Of a stretch of DNA of 47,437 nt, positions 8,757 to 17,904 are shown one piece after another. The position numbers were made by a program, and so were the translations under genes. Numbering within the stretch: position 1 is the stretch's first letter; the number at the start of each line of letters is the position of its first letter. The DNA is from Acidobacteriota bacterium (GTDB taxonomy: Bacteria > Acidobacteriota > Terriglobia > Terriglobales > Acidobacteriaceae): NCBI GenBank assembly GCA_013289875.1, contig JABCZC010000038.1:1-47437 (forward strand), given 5' to 3'. Under the pieces are notes generated by a model. The model was not told where the DNA came from and ran no database searches. It saw only the letters and a program-made list of their open reading frames with translations.

Positions 8757-9164
8757 CTAAGCCGCGGAACTCTCTCCATATTGCTCATCGCTCACCTGCT
8801 CCATCCAGTCGACAACCTTGCCGTCGAGCTTTTCCTGAATGGCGATATGCGTCATCGCGGTCGTTGGCGCCGCCCCGTGCCAATGCTTCTCGTGAGCTGC
8901 AAACCAGACGACATCTCCCGGCCGGATCTCCTCGATTGGCCCTCCCCAGCGCTGCGCCCGGCCACAGCCAGAGGTGACGATGAGCGTCTGACCAAGCGGA
9001 TGCGTATGCCATGCCGTCCGCGCACCCGGCTCGAAGGTGACGCTGGCTCCTTGAACAAACGCCGGATCGGGCGCTTGAAACAGCGGGTCGATTCGCACCG
9101 TGCCCGTGAACCACTCAGACGGCCCTTTCGCGGAAGGTTGCGTGCCGGCTCTTTTGATCTCCAT
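8757..9164 (-). CDS. Cupin domain protein
   Basis: A 135-residue single-domain cupin. Motif 1 is visible as [19 protein letters not shown] (about 50-68) and motif 2 as [16 protein letters not shown] (about 82-98), giving the usual His ligands for a metal ion. Such small cupins are common next to oxidoreductases in redox or xenobiotic operons and may act as isomerases, dioxygenases or binding proteins; the sequence does not say which. It is the last gene of a six-gene minus-strand run and is convergent with the kinase gene (28 bp gap). The last residues are alanine-rich and unlikely to matter. Confidence 0.88.
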   Translation of the reverse strand: MEIKRAGTQPSAKGPSEWFTGTVRIDPLFQAPDPAFVQGASVTFEPGARTAWHTHPLGQTLIVTSGCGRAQRWGGPIEEIRPGDVVWFAAHEKHWHGAAPTTAMTHIAIQEKLDGKVVDWMEQVSDEQYGESSAA

Positions 9165-9214
9165 GACTCTTATTTCCTCACTCGCCGCCTGTTGGCGTCA
9201 ATCGCATGAAGCCG

Positions 9215-9601
9215 TTATCGAGTCTTAGCTTCGCGCGGCATGATCCTGACTGTCGCCGAGCGCGCCCGTGCGCCGATCATCGGCTTTAGATATGGGCTGC
9301 TATCGTACTTCGACCGGTAGGCATCGTCGATGCGGTCGTTCATCAGTCCGTCGACCGGCTCAAAGGCAACATCTTGCGTCATGCCTGCGGCGATAATCCG
9401 CCCCGCCTTCTGCCTCACCGCGGCCTGGTACCAGCGAGAGTTCTGTCCGTTGTAGCCGCGCACGTAGAGAGCATCGTCGACCGCGACGGACCAGATCCAC
9501 GTCGGGGTGCCGTAGGTCACGCCGTCCTCGCGAAATGGTGAGATGTGCAAGTCATCCGCCTCCGCGATCCTGCGCAGTTCGTCTTTCGGCCACTTGGTCA
9601 T
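9215..9601 (-). CDS. DUF2255 family protein
   Basis: A 128-residue soluble protein matching the DUF2255 pattern: it begins MTKWPKDELRRIAEADDLHI, has TPTWIWSVAVDDALYVRGYNG (about 32-52) and ends in a basic tail. Function of the family is not established; members often lie beside SDR and aldo/keto reductase genes, as here. ATG 9601 has a good GGGAGA ribosome binding site. Gap to the next gene downstream (cupin) is 50 bp. Confidence 0.83.
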   Translation of the reverse strand: MTKWPKDELRRIAEADDLHISPFREDGVTYGTPTWIWSVAVDDALYVRGYNGQNSRWYQAAVRQKAGRIIAAGMTQDVAFEPVDGLMNDRIDDAYRSKYDSSPYLKPMIGARARSATVRIMPREAKTR

Positions 9602-9667
9602 CTCGGGTTCTCCCTTGAGACTAGGATTTGAATTGACGTTTTGCTCGCCATGAATCTGCTCTTGGTA

Positions 9668-10435
9668 CTAACGCATGATGAAGCCCCCGTCGACCGAGAG
9701 CGACTGACCAGTGACATAGCTCGCGGCTGAGCTGCAGAGCCACAGGACGGCATCGGCGATCTCCTCCGGGCGCCCGAGACGTTTCATCGGCACGTAGGTC
9801 TTCAACATCGCATCCAGCTCCTCACCCTGACCTTCAGCAATCATCTGGTCGGACATAGGTGTCTGAATCATGCCCGGGCACACGGCGTTGACGCGAATAC
9901 CTCGTGTTGCATATTCGAGAGCCGCGCTCTTGGTAAATCCAATGACTCCATGCTTTGCGGCATGGTATGTTCCGCGCCGGGCACCGCCTATGAGACCCCC
10001 AAGCGAGGAGCAATTTACGATCGCTCCGCTACCTTGCTCGCGCATCTGTTGGAGTTCGAATTTCATGCAGCTCCATACACCGCGCAGATTGATCGCCATT
10101 ACCCGCTCGTAGTCGTCTCGGGGAGAATCAGCAGTCTCTGTAAGGACATTTTGAACGCCGGCATTGTTGTAGGCTGCATCGAGGCACCCGAAAGTGGCAA
10201 CAGTTTGCGCAACCATGGCCTCTACCTGGGCGTCATCAGCGACGTCGCAACGAATAGCGACTGCCTTGTGCCCCCGGGCGGTCAGTTCCGCGGCTGCAGC
10301 CCGCACCGATTTGTCGTGCCAGTCCGCCAGCACCACGGAAGCGCCTGATTCAGCAAAGGCCTTTGCTGTCGCAAGGCCCAGGCCAGACCCAGCGCCTGTG
10401 ACGAGCGCAACCTTGTTTTCAAAAGAGATGTTCAC
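9668..10435 (-). CDS. SDR family oxidoreductase
   Basis: A 255-residue classical short-chain dehydrogenase. It has the cofactor motif TGAGSGLG (about 14-21), NNAG (about 91), the catalytic Ser in NCSSLGG (about 143), YxxxK as YHAAK (about 157-161) and the C-terminal VTGQSLSVDGGF. An Asp in VVLADWHD after the second strand favours NAD(H). The substrate cannot be read from the sequence; names such as glucose 1-dehydrogenase given to relatives are unreliable. The start is GTG 10435, decided by GAGGAG six bases upstream. It belongs to the minus-strand redox gene run. Confidence 0.92.
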   Translation of the reverse strand: MNISFENKVALVTGAGSGLGLATAKAFAESGASVVLADWHDKSVRAAAAELTARGHKAVAIRCDVADDAQVEAMVAQTVATFGCLDAAYNNAGVQNVLTETADSPRDDYERVMAINLRGVWSCMKFELQQMREQGSGAIVNCSSLGGLIGGARRGTYHAAKHGVIGFTKSAALEYATRGIRVNAVCPGMIQTPMSDQMIAEGQGEELDAMLKTYVPMKRLGRPEEIADAVLWLCSSAASYVTGQSLSVDGGFIMR

Positions 10436-10488
10436 AGCGAGCTCCTCATTTTTCGAAGGGTTGTAGCCCGGCTTCTATCGCGACGCCG

Positions 10489-10971
10489 CTAGTAGTGTTC
10501 CCAGACAACTCTCCAGTGGTCATCAGGGTTCGTCGACTTCACAATGAGCTGTTGGCCGGAAAACTCGTATGCGCGAGGCAGGTCCTTACCAATAAGAGGG
10601 CGCGCCAGTGCGCCCTCGATATGAATGGTAAAGGTGTGAGCGCGTTCGTTGATCTGATAGCTGCCAAAAGTGGCCTCGTAGCCGCCACGCGAATATTGAT
10701 CAAACGCGGCAGGAGTCTGTTTTGGTGGTTCGGGTCGCATGACCTGGACCGACATGTGACCGTCGCGCGTGAAGACAAACATGCCGCAACATTCAATCTT
10801 GTCAGCCTTCCCATCCGGATCTTGATTCTCGAGCGAGACCAGATGCCACGCGCCGATCAGCTTCTCCCTGTCAGACACTGGGGTTGGGCCTTTCTTTGGC
10901 GGGGACTGCGCCTGCAAAAGGCCACTAAGCGTCACAACAAACATCAGGGCGAAATAACGTAGTTGCTTCAT
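10489..10971 (-). CDS. Secreted lipocalin-like domain protein
   Basis: A 160-residue protein with an N-terminal signal peptide (MKQLRYFALMFVVTLSGLLQ, cleavage likely near AQ-SPP). The mature part begins with a lipocalin-like pattern, LIGAWHLVSLEN, then GMFVFTRDGHMSVQVM and a C-terminal strand region ending RVVWEHY. This matches the lipocalin-like (Lipocalin_5 type) domain, a small beta-barrel of unknown ligand found often in Acidobacteria and in redox gene clusters. It would sit in the periplasm, unlike its cytoplasmic operon partners. It is followed by the SDR gene after 53 bp and starts 16 bp after the aldo/keto reductase stop. Confidence 0.82.
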   Translation of the reverse strand: MKQLRYFALMFVVTLSGLLQAQSPPKKGPTPVSDREKLIGAWHLVSLENQDPDGKADKIECCGMFVFTRDGHMSVQVMRPEPPKQTPAAFDQYSRGGYEATFGSYQINERAHTFTIHIEGALARPLIGKDLPRAYEFSGQQLIVKSTNPDDHWRVVWEHY

Positions 10972-10987
10972 GCTCGGTTCCTGCCGA

Positions 10988-13058
<2,071 letters not shown>

Positions 13059-13270
13059 GGAAGTACCTCAGCCTTCTCGGCGGATTTTGTAGGCAGGATG
13101 TCGTCATATTCTTGCGAGACGCAGCAACCTGCCCGTAGATCAGACTACGAAGAACTGCGTTTCGAGCGGTATCCCAATCCTGCCAATCTCTTGCCTATTC
13201 CTGTCGAAGCATACATTTTTGTGCACGCCGCGCCGCATTCGGCGCTACCTTAATTTCAAGGAGCGAAGCA
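13059..13270. promoter_or_regulatory. Divergent regulatory region between alcohol dehydrogenase and AraC regulator
   Basis: This 212-bp gap must contain the promoters of both divergent units. A perfect dyad GCGCCG-CATT-CGGCGC lies at 13230-13245, 25 bp before the regulator start, and AAGGAG at 13257-13262 is the ribosome binding site of the regulator. No clean -35/-10 pair could be assigned. Binding of the AraC protein here is an inference from the arrangement. Confidence 0.45.
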
Positions 13271-14218
13271 GTGAAAGCAGCGAAGCACAAGGACGTGAGG
13301 CAAGTCCAAAAAGTCGATGAGATGCGCGCTGAGTTGGCCCGCAAGATTGCCAATCGCGCCGCTGCGGAAGGAGACACGGTCACTGAAATAGCGGGTCTGC
13401 GTTTCTATCGCCGCTCCACACCCACCGCTTGCGCTTCAGCTGCGTACGAACCCAGTCTGGTTGTCTTCGTACAGGGGCAGAAGCGAATCAATGTTGGCAA
13501 AACGACTTACGTCTGCGACGGATCGAACTTCCTGCTGACCTCTATCGATTTGCCTGTCGTCAGCCAGGTGATCACGGCAACCGCAAAGGAACCGATACTC
13601 GGTTTGTTGCTTCGACTCGAAATGCCACGGGTCCGCGAGATTCTCAGCCAGCATGAGTTTCATCTGCGCGAGGAATCTGCTGACGCGCGCGGCATGGCAG
13701 TCGGTGTCTCTTCGGTCGAACTCCTCGACGCATGTACCCGGCTCGTGGACCTTCTCGATACGCCGCAGGACGTTCCATTTCTAAGCAGCCTGATCCAGCA
13801 GGAAATCATCTACCGCTTGCTTCGGAGTCCGCAGGGAAAGCATCTTCGCGCGATTGCCACGCTTGGAGAGCAGAGTCACCGAACGGCCAGGGCGATCGAG
13901 TGGCTGAGGGTGAATTACGCGAGACCCTTGCGCGTGGAGGAACTCGCGACCATGGCGCGGATAGGCGTATCGACGTTACACCACCAATTCCGCTCTCTCA
14001 CTGCGATGAGCCCGCTTCAATACCAGAAGCAGCTTCGCTTGCATGTAGCCAGAGAGCGCATGCTGAATAACGGTCTGGATGCCGCAAGTGCCGCCTTCGA
14101 GGTCGGCTATGAAAGCGCCAGCCAGTTCAACCGGGAGTACAGCCGATTCTTCGGCCAGCCTCCGATGCGGGATATCAAAGCGCGTCGACTCGCCGGCGCC
14201 GCGACTGCCCACAGCTAA
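13271..14218 (+). CDS. AraC family regulator with AraC_N domain (YqhC-like)
   Basis: A 315-residue activator. The N-terminal part (about 35-190) is the AraC_N cupin-like sensor: LRFYRRSTPT, then PSLVVFVQGQKRINVG and SNFLLTSIDLPVVSQV. The C-terminal 110 residues hold two helix-turn-helix units, with VEELATMARIGVSTLHHQFR and FEVGYESASQFNREYSRFFG, the AraC signature. The same architecture occurs in YqhC, which activates an alcohol dehydrogenase and an aldo/keto reductase gene on aldehyde exposure; both kinds of gene lie divergently here. GTG 13271 is chosen because AAGGAG lies 8 bases before it. The effector is not known. Confidence 0.93.
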   Translation: MKAAKHKDVRQVQKVDEMRAELARKIANRAAAEGDTVTEIAGLRFYRRSTPTACASAAYEPSLVVFVQGQKRINVGKTTYVCDGSNFLLTSIDLPVVSQVITATAKEPILGLLLRLEMPRVREILSQHEFHLREESADARGMAVGVSSVELLDACTRLVDLLDTPQDVPFLSSLIQQEIIYRLLRSPQGKHLRAIATLGEQSHRTARAIEWLRVNYARPLRVEELATMARIGVSTLHHQFRSLTAMSPLQYQKQLRLHVARERMLNNGLDAASAAFEVGYESASQFNREYSRFFGQPPMRDIKARRLAGAATAHS

Positions 14219-14424
14219 AGGCAATCACCTGAACATACGTGCATCGACCTGGGGAGTTCGCCGCAGTTCACGGCACCTCGGCGTCATCTCAATCTCGCGT
14301 CGCCGGGCAAGTCAGTTAGCCCAGAATCTCAAAATCACTCATTGACTTCGATAAACAACGGAAGCCAGCGCAGAGGAAGTGGTCCTGGCCCACCGCCGTC
14401 GTCGCCTCTAACTGGTGGCATGGT

Positions 14425-14883
14425 CTATTCAGTGGATTTCCAGCAATGGGCGAATTCCTTTTGAACATGGTCGGTTCCCATGACACTGAACGAACGGGTC
14501 TTTTTCGAGTAGATGACCTGCTGGATTCCACCGTGGATCGAATTCACGTTGTTGTAGTGACCAATGCCCGTCCCACTGTATTCGCGGCTCATTTTGATGT
14601 AGCTGTGCCATTCCGGGTTTCCGGATACGTGAAAGCCCGACGCTTCGAGCAGAGCGTCAGCGGGCTGCCATGTGATTTCTACCGTTCCGCCGGTCGGCTC
14701 GTGCGTTCCGTCATCCCTGATGCGGTAAGTGACGTAGCGGCCAGCCAGAGAACCGTACTCCCGTGTGAGGGCTCGTCGTTCCGACCCCATCCGGAATCTA
14801 GCGCCTATTTGCCAGTCGGCTGCCACACCCGCGATTGCGCCTAGTATGGATCCCACTGCAAGGTTCGGCCAATTGATCGGCAT
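14425..14883 (-). CDS. Conserved-looking small membrane-anchored protein
   Basis: A 152-residue protein if read from ATG 14883, which has GGAG 7 bases upstream; a longer frame to 15237 exists but its extra N-terminus is Arg/Pro-rich and non-protein-like. Residues 5-27 form one membrane or signal-anchor segment (LAVGSILGAIAGVAADWQIG). The rest is soluble and contains a probable beta-rich region (YVTYRIRDDGTHEPTGGTVE, then WHSYIKMSREYSGTG). I do not recognise the family. It is convergent with the araC-type gene and about 360 bp from the hydrolase gene, so probably its own unit. Confidence 0.65.
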   Translation of the reverse strand: MPINWPNLAVGSILGAIAGVAADWQIGARFRMGSERRALTREYGSLAGRYVTYRIRDDGTHEPTGGTVEITWQPADALLEASGFHVSGNPEWHSYIKMSREYSGTGIGHYNNVNSIHGGIQQVIYSKKTRSFSVMGTDHVQKEFAHCWKSTE

Positions 14884-15243
14884 TTCGCACTCCTTCGCGG
14901 CAACGACGAAACTCTTCGTAGGGTATACGGCAATTCTCCCTTTGCGGTTCCCGGCAACATTGCAGGGGATTGGTGTATTAGAGCGCGTTTGCGGGACGAA
15001 TCGAGACCGTGCCTTCCATGAGTGAGTCGGCCTCTGGGCGTCAGCTGAGATTCCGCATGAATCGCGGCTGGGCAAGCATCGGCCTACGTATGGACAGCCC
15101 CGTCTGGAGCGAATGGGGAGGGTTGACACGGGGATGTCGCGCTCCTGGGTCCAGTGCCGCGGCTTCGGCGATTTTGGCACCCGAATTGGCGCTCGGCGCG
15201 GTGAAGCGCGCCAATTGCCGTCGCTCCCATCGACCACTACATC
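14884..15243. other. Gap of about 360 bp with an inverted repeat
   Basis: No gene is convincing here. A perfect 9-bp inverted repeat, AATTGGCGC (15184-15192) and GCGCCAATT (15208-15216), encloses a 15-base GC-rich loop just past the hydrolase stop. No T-tract follows on either strand, so it is a weak terminator candidate at best. The part nearest 14884 must hold the promoter of the small membrane protein. Confidence 0.4.
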
Positions 15244-16236
15244 TCAGGGTAGCGTCGAAAGAAAGGCATTCATTTCCTGGATGACATCCGCTTCGTTCGA
15301 CCTGAAGACATAGTGATCAGCATTTGCCAAACGAACCACATGGGCCGATGGCACTCCGGCTGCAAAAGCATCGGCCTGCCTCGATGTAGTAAACGCATCA
15401 TTTGCTACGACCTCGGATTTGAGACTCGGATTATTTCTTAGTGCCCGATCGAAGTCGAAATTGTGAGGACACGCGAAGATGGCGAGTATGGGAACAGGAA
15501 TGTTCGTATATTTCTGTCCTCCAAGGTTAATCGCCAGAATGATAGTTGGAATGGCGGAAGGGGGAGCATGGAGCTCTGGCACTGAAGGATCGCGCTTCAT
15601 CGCCTCCAGCAGATCACCCTCGAAGACTGAGGCATCGGCCAACAACTCCTGCATGGAATGTTTCTGATCACGCACCTGACCCGACGTAAATTCATCTAGC
15701 TGTTTTTTGAGCTGAAAAAAATCGAAGATTGTTTCGCCATGATTCTTGTCGTAGTACGCGTATCCATACCCTGCGTCCAGATAGATCAAGCCGGCTACCT
15801 TTTCGGGATAGCGGCTGCCGATTGAACTCAGCTCTTCTCCGGCAAGAGAATGCCCCACCAGTACGGGGCGGTCCAGCTTGAGCGCATTCATAACGGCAAG
15901 CACGTCGTCGCCCAGTCGATCGGCCGAATAGTTACCGTCTTCCGGAGAAGGTTTGCTTGAAGCGCCAAAACCGCGACGAGTGATCCCGTAAACGTGATTG
16001 TGGGCAGCAACGAACTTCGGGGCGAAGCTGTCGAAAACGTGCGCATCGTTTCCCAGACCTGCCAGAAATATCAGCGGTCGCCCGGTCCCGCCCCAATCCA
16101 GGACTTCTAGTTTTACATCCTTGTCGACCGCGACAAACTGAACGGCGGGTGACGAAGAGACTGCCCCTTCTTGCGCATGGAGCCAGCACGCAGAAAGTGT
16201 GACGGCATAGGAGAGGCAAAGCAGCATTCTTCCCAA
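15244..16236 (-). CDS. Secreted alpha/beta hydrolase
   Basis: A 330-residue hydrolase with an N-terminal signal peptide (LLCLSYAVTLSACWLHAQ). The fold is shown by the oxyanion segment PLIFLAGLGNDAHVF, the nucleophile elbow VGHSLAGEE (Ser about 148) and the catalytic His near the end in NADHYVFRSNEADV; an acidic residue is expected near ILAIFACPHNFD. It would act in the periplasm on an ester or similar bond; the substrate is unknown. The start is taken as TTG 16236 because a perfect AGGAGG (16243-16248) lies 6 bases before it; ATG 16227 is the alternative with poorer spacing. It follows the membrane protein gene by 31 bp on the same strand and may share its transcript. Confidence 0.87.
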   Translation of the reverse strand: MGRMLLCLSYAVTLSACWLHAQEGAVSSSPAVQFVAVDKDVKLEVLDWGGTGRPLIFLAGLGNDAHVFDSFAPKFVAAHNHVYGITRRGFGASSKPSPEDGNYSADRLGDDVLAVMNALKLDRPVLVGHSLAGEELSSIGSRYPEKVAGLIYLDAGYGYAYYDKNHGETIFDFFQLKKQLDEFTSGQVRDQKHSMQELLADASVFEGDLLEAMKRDPSVPELHAPPSAIPTIILAINLGGQKYTNIPVPILAIFACPHNFDFDRALRNNPSLKSEVVANDAFTTSRQADAFAAGVPSAHVVRLANADHYVFRSNEADVIQEMNAFLSTLP

Positions 16237-16267
16237 GTACGACCTCCTGGACAGCTCTTCGACCCAA

Positions 16268-16975
16268 TCAACCGAGTGGGCCGGAATGCACAGTACGCTG
16301 GATTCTTCCAGTAATCTGCATACGAGAGAGTCGTTGTCTCCGCATCAGGCGCGGAGTACGCGTAATGGTGGAGGACACAGCGGCAAGAAGGCTCAGTCCG
16401 AGCGGGATGCTGATCCACAAGAAATGAAAAGCAGAATAGAAATCTTCGCGCGTCACGGATCCTAGGTCGACACGCGACTGCCTGAAGTGGTGGAGGAGGA
16501 GGATGGTGGAGACGAGAAGGACATTGAGACTTGCCGATAATCCCCAAAGAAGGCGTTGTGCTGTTAATTCATGGAATGTCCCAGGACGCGCAAGCACATA
16601 AACGAGGAAACCAAGCCAGACGAATGTAAGTGCAGGGACGATACCGTAACCGAGCGGCGAAAGGGCTGACCAGGGCCACGCAAGGGCGGTCCAGCCACTT
16701 GGCATTGTGTGAGCAAACGCGGCCCTGCTGAGAAGGTTCCAGCAAGAATAGAGCGAGTTCCACCCAGCGCAAAAGATCAGAGGGATTGCCCATTCGCGTA
16801 CCCTGCTCAACACATCTGCCGCGATTGCGGAGCATACCTGGCGCCAATACCATGTTGCGGACCGTCCGAGTTGGAGCTCCTCCAGCAGATCGCCGGAAAG
16901 CGCTTCGTTCTTGGGCCCAAATGTCAGGTGTTCAACCATCCAGGTCGCAAGTGCGATGAACCTGATTGGCCTCAT
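16268..16975 (-). CDS. Membrane protein with permease-prefix-like N-terminus, partner of PadR
   Basis: Read from ATG 16975 this is 235 residues. The N-terminal 60 residues include EALSGDLLEELQLGRSATWY, which resembles the permease prefix region found before acidobacterial ADOP permeases. It is followed by about four hydrophobic segments (WAIPLIFCAGW, PLGYGIVPALTFVWLGFLVY, LWGLSASLNVLLVSTILLL, FHFLWISIPLGLSLLAAV). There is no MacB core or FtsX domain. ATG 16975 overlaps the upstream padR stop as ATGA, a sign of translational coupling. Such a stand-alone prefix plus helices next to PadR may be a reduced or regulatory relative of the permease; function unknown. Confidence 0.78.
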   Translation of the reverse strand: MRPIRFIALATWMVEHLTFGPKNEALSGDLLEELQLGRSATWYWRQVCSAIAADVLSRVREWAIPLIFCAGWNSLYSCWNLLSRAAFAHTMPSGWTALAWPWSALSPLGYGIVPALTFVWLGFLVYVLARPGTFHELTAQRLLWGLSASLNVLLVSTILLLHHFRQSRVDLGSVTREDFYSAFHFLWISIPLGLSLLAAVSSTITRTPRLMRRQRLSRMQITGRIQRTVHSGPLG

Positions 16976-17310
16976 GCGAAGTCCCCTCCTGTTGCCGGAA
17001 GTGATTTCCATAGCTCGCTGAGTATCCTGCGCGTCTCACGAACAGAGTGAAGACCTTGTTCGGTAACGCGAAAATACCGCTTCGCCCTGCCTCCGCGCTC
17101 TGGCGACGGGTCGCCAAGGCTGGAAGCGATCAGCCCTTTCAGCTCGAGTCTGTCCAGCGCTGCATAGACGCTGCCGACGGATACATCTCCGCCGCGGATT
17201 GCAGACAGTTCTCTAGAAAGCGGAACTCCGTACACATCCTCTCCCAGGCGGGCGATCGTGAGGAGAATCATGAGTTCGAATTCGCCGAGGTAGGAGGTAT
17301 GCTCTCTCAT
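16972..17310 (-). CDS. PadR family transcriptional regulator
   Basis: A 112-residue PadR repressor when read from ATG 17310; a longer frame to 17430 lacks protein-like sequence. The family pattern is clear: YLGEFELMILLTIARLGEDV, then GDVSVGSVYAALDRLELKGL (recognition region and wing) and RAKRYFRVTEQG. The stop overlaps the start of the membrane protein gene (ATGA), so both form a coupled operon. A promoter-like pair lies directly before the start codon (17318-17346), which would leave almost no leader. It probably represses its own operon. Confidence 0.92.
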   Translation of the reverse strand: MREHTSYLGEFELMILLTIARLGEDVYGVPLSRELSAIRGGDVSVGSVYAALDRLELKGLIASSLGDPSPERGGRAKRYFRVTEQGLHSVRETRRILSELWKSLPATGGDFA

Positions 17311-17317
17311 TTCTTCA

Positions 17318-17346
17318 AAAATAGCGAATAAATAAGAATGATGCAA
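17318..17346 (-). promoter_or_regulatory. Promoter candidate of padR with near-leaderless start
   Basis: On the minus strand TTGCAT (17341-17346) and TATTTT (17318-17323) are separated by exactly 17 bp. The start codon begins 7 bp after the -10, so the transcript would start at or next to the ATG. No good Shine-Dalgarno is present (only GAAGAA touching the ATG), which agrees with a leaderless mRNA. Upstream lies TGTATGTATGTA (plus strand, about 17397-17409), a possible operator. Confidence 0.45.
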
Positions 17347-17534
17347 GGGTCCGCATGCTGAAAATTTCGGCAGGAATTCATTCGCCAGCGAAGAAATGTA
17401 TGTATGTAGTGTGAAGTCGCTTTCTCGCAACTGCTAAATTGCTCCCGAGGCGTGGGCGATCGAAAAATCCTCGCTGTCAACTCTCGCAGCCCCGGAGAAT
17501 CACCGTAACCCATTCATTCAAAAGCCAAAATGCT

Positions 17535-17828
17535 CGGAAGATACCTTGGCTGATAATTAGGCTTGGATCGCTATAATAGAAAACAGAAAGAGAAAAGGCT
17601 CCGATCGCCCTGCAAGCCGGAGCCTTTTTGCTTTGTCGTTGGGAATGCCCCACGTAAATCCCTTGAAATCAAGGACGGAGCTGTAAGTCAATTGTTTTCA
17701 ATGATTCATCTCTAACTCTTTTATCTTCTATTAGATAGATGTAAGCCTTTTGTTATCTGGTAGCTAGCAGCGACCTGCGAGCTAAACCCAATGGAATGAA
17801 TCGGTACCGAATTGACAAGGGAGGGGGT
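17535..17828. ncRNA. Conserved non-coding element A (structured, 3' of the DUF11 gene)
   Basis: This ~294-bp stretch has no gene but is clearly similar to 42421-42716. Shared blocks in the same order: GAAGATAC-TTGGC, TATAATAGAAA (17572), a hairpin, CACG-AA with CTTG-AATCAA, TTCTATTAGAT (17726-17736), CCAATGGAATGAAT (17788-17801) and a G-rich end. The hairpin here is GGCTCCG (17597-17603) with CGGAGCC (17618-17624), flanked by A4 and T5, so it can terminate transcription in both directions. Read on the minus strand it would be a long 3' UTR ending in a terminator behind the DUF11 gene; read on the plus strand TATAAT could be a -10 of a small RNA. Strand and role are open. Confidence 0.7.
17593..17629 (-). 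terminator. Bidirectional intrinsic terminator in element A
   Basis: GGCTCCG and CGGAGCC form a 7-bp stem with a 14-base loop. T5 follows on the plus strand and T4 plus a T-rich stretch follow on the minus strand. It is the first good terminator after the DUF11 gene stop on the minus strand, about 275 bases downstream. Confidence 0.7.
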
Positions 17829-17904
17829 AGGTGGGATCCCCCGGTTTTGGTTGATGGGTTTAAGCGATTCGCCCGGACTTACGTCCGGGCGAATCGCGCC
17901 AGCG

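Noticed and set aside
14884..15237. N-terminal extension of the small membrane protein gene at 14425-14883
   Set aside because: Extra residues are Arg/Pro/Ser-rich without structure, and ATG 14883 has a good ribosome binding site.
17535..17828. Known riboswitch (such as c-di-GMP-I) in element A
   Set aside because: Short CACG-AA words recall it, but the conserved core and order of the c-di-GMP-I motif are not present on either strand, and the element lies 3' of the genes.
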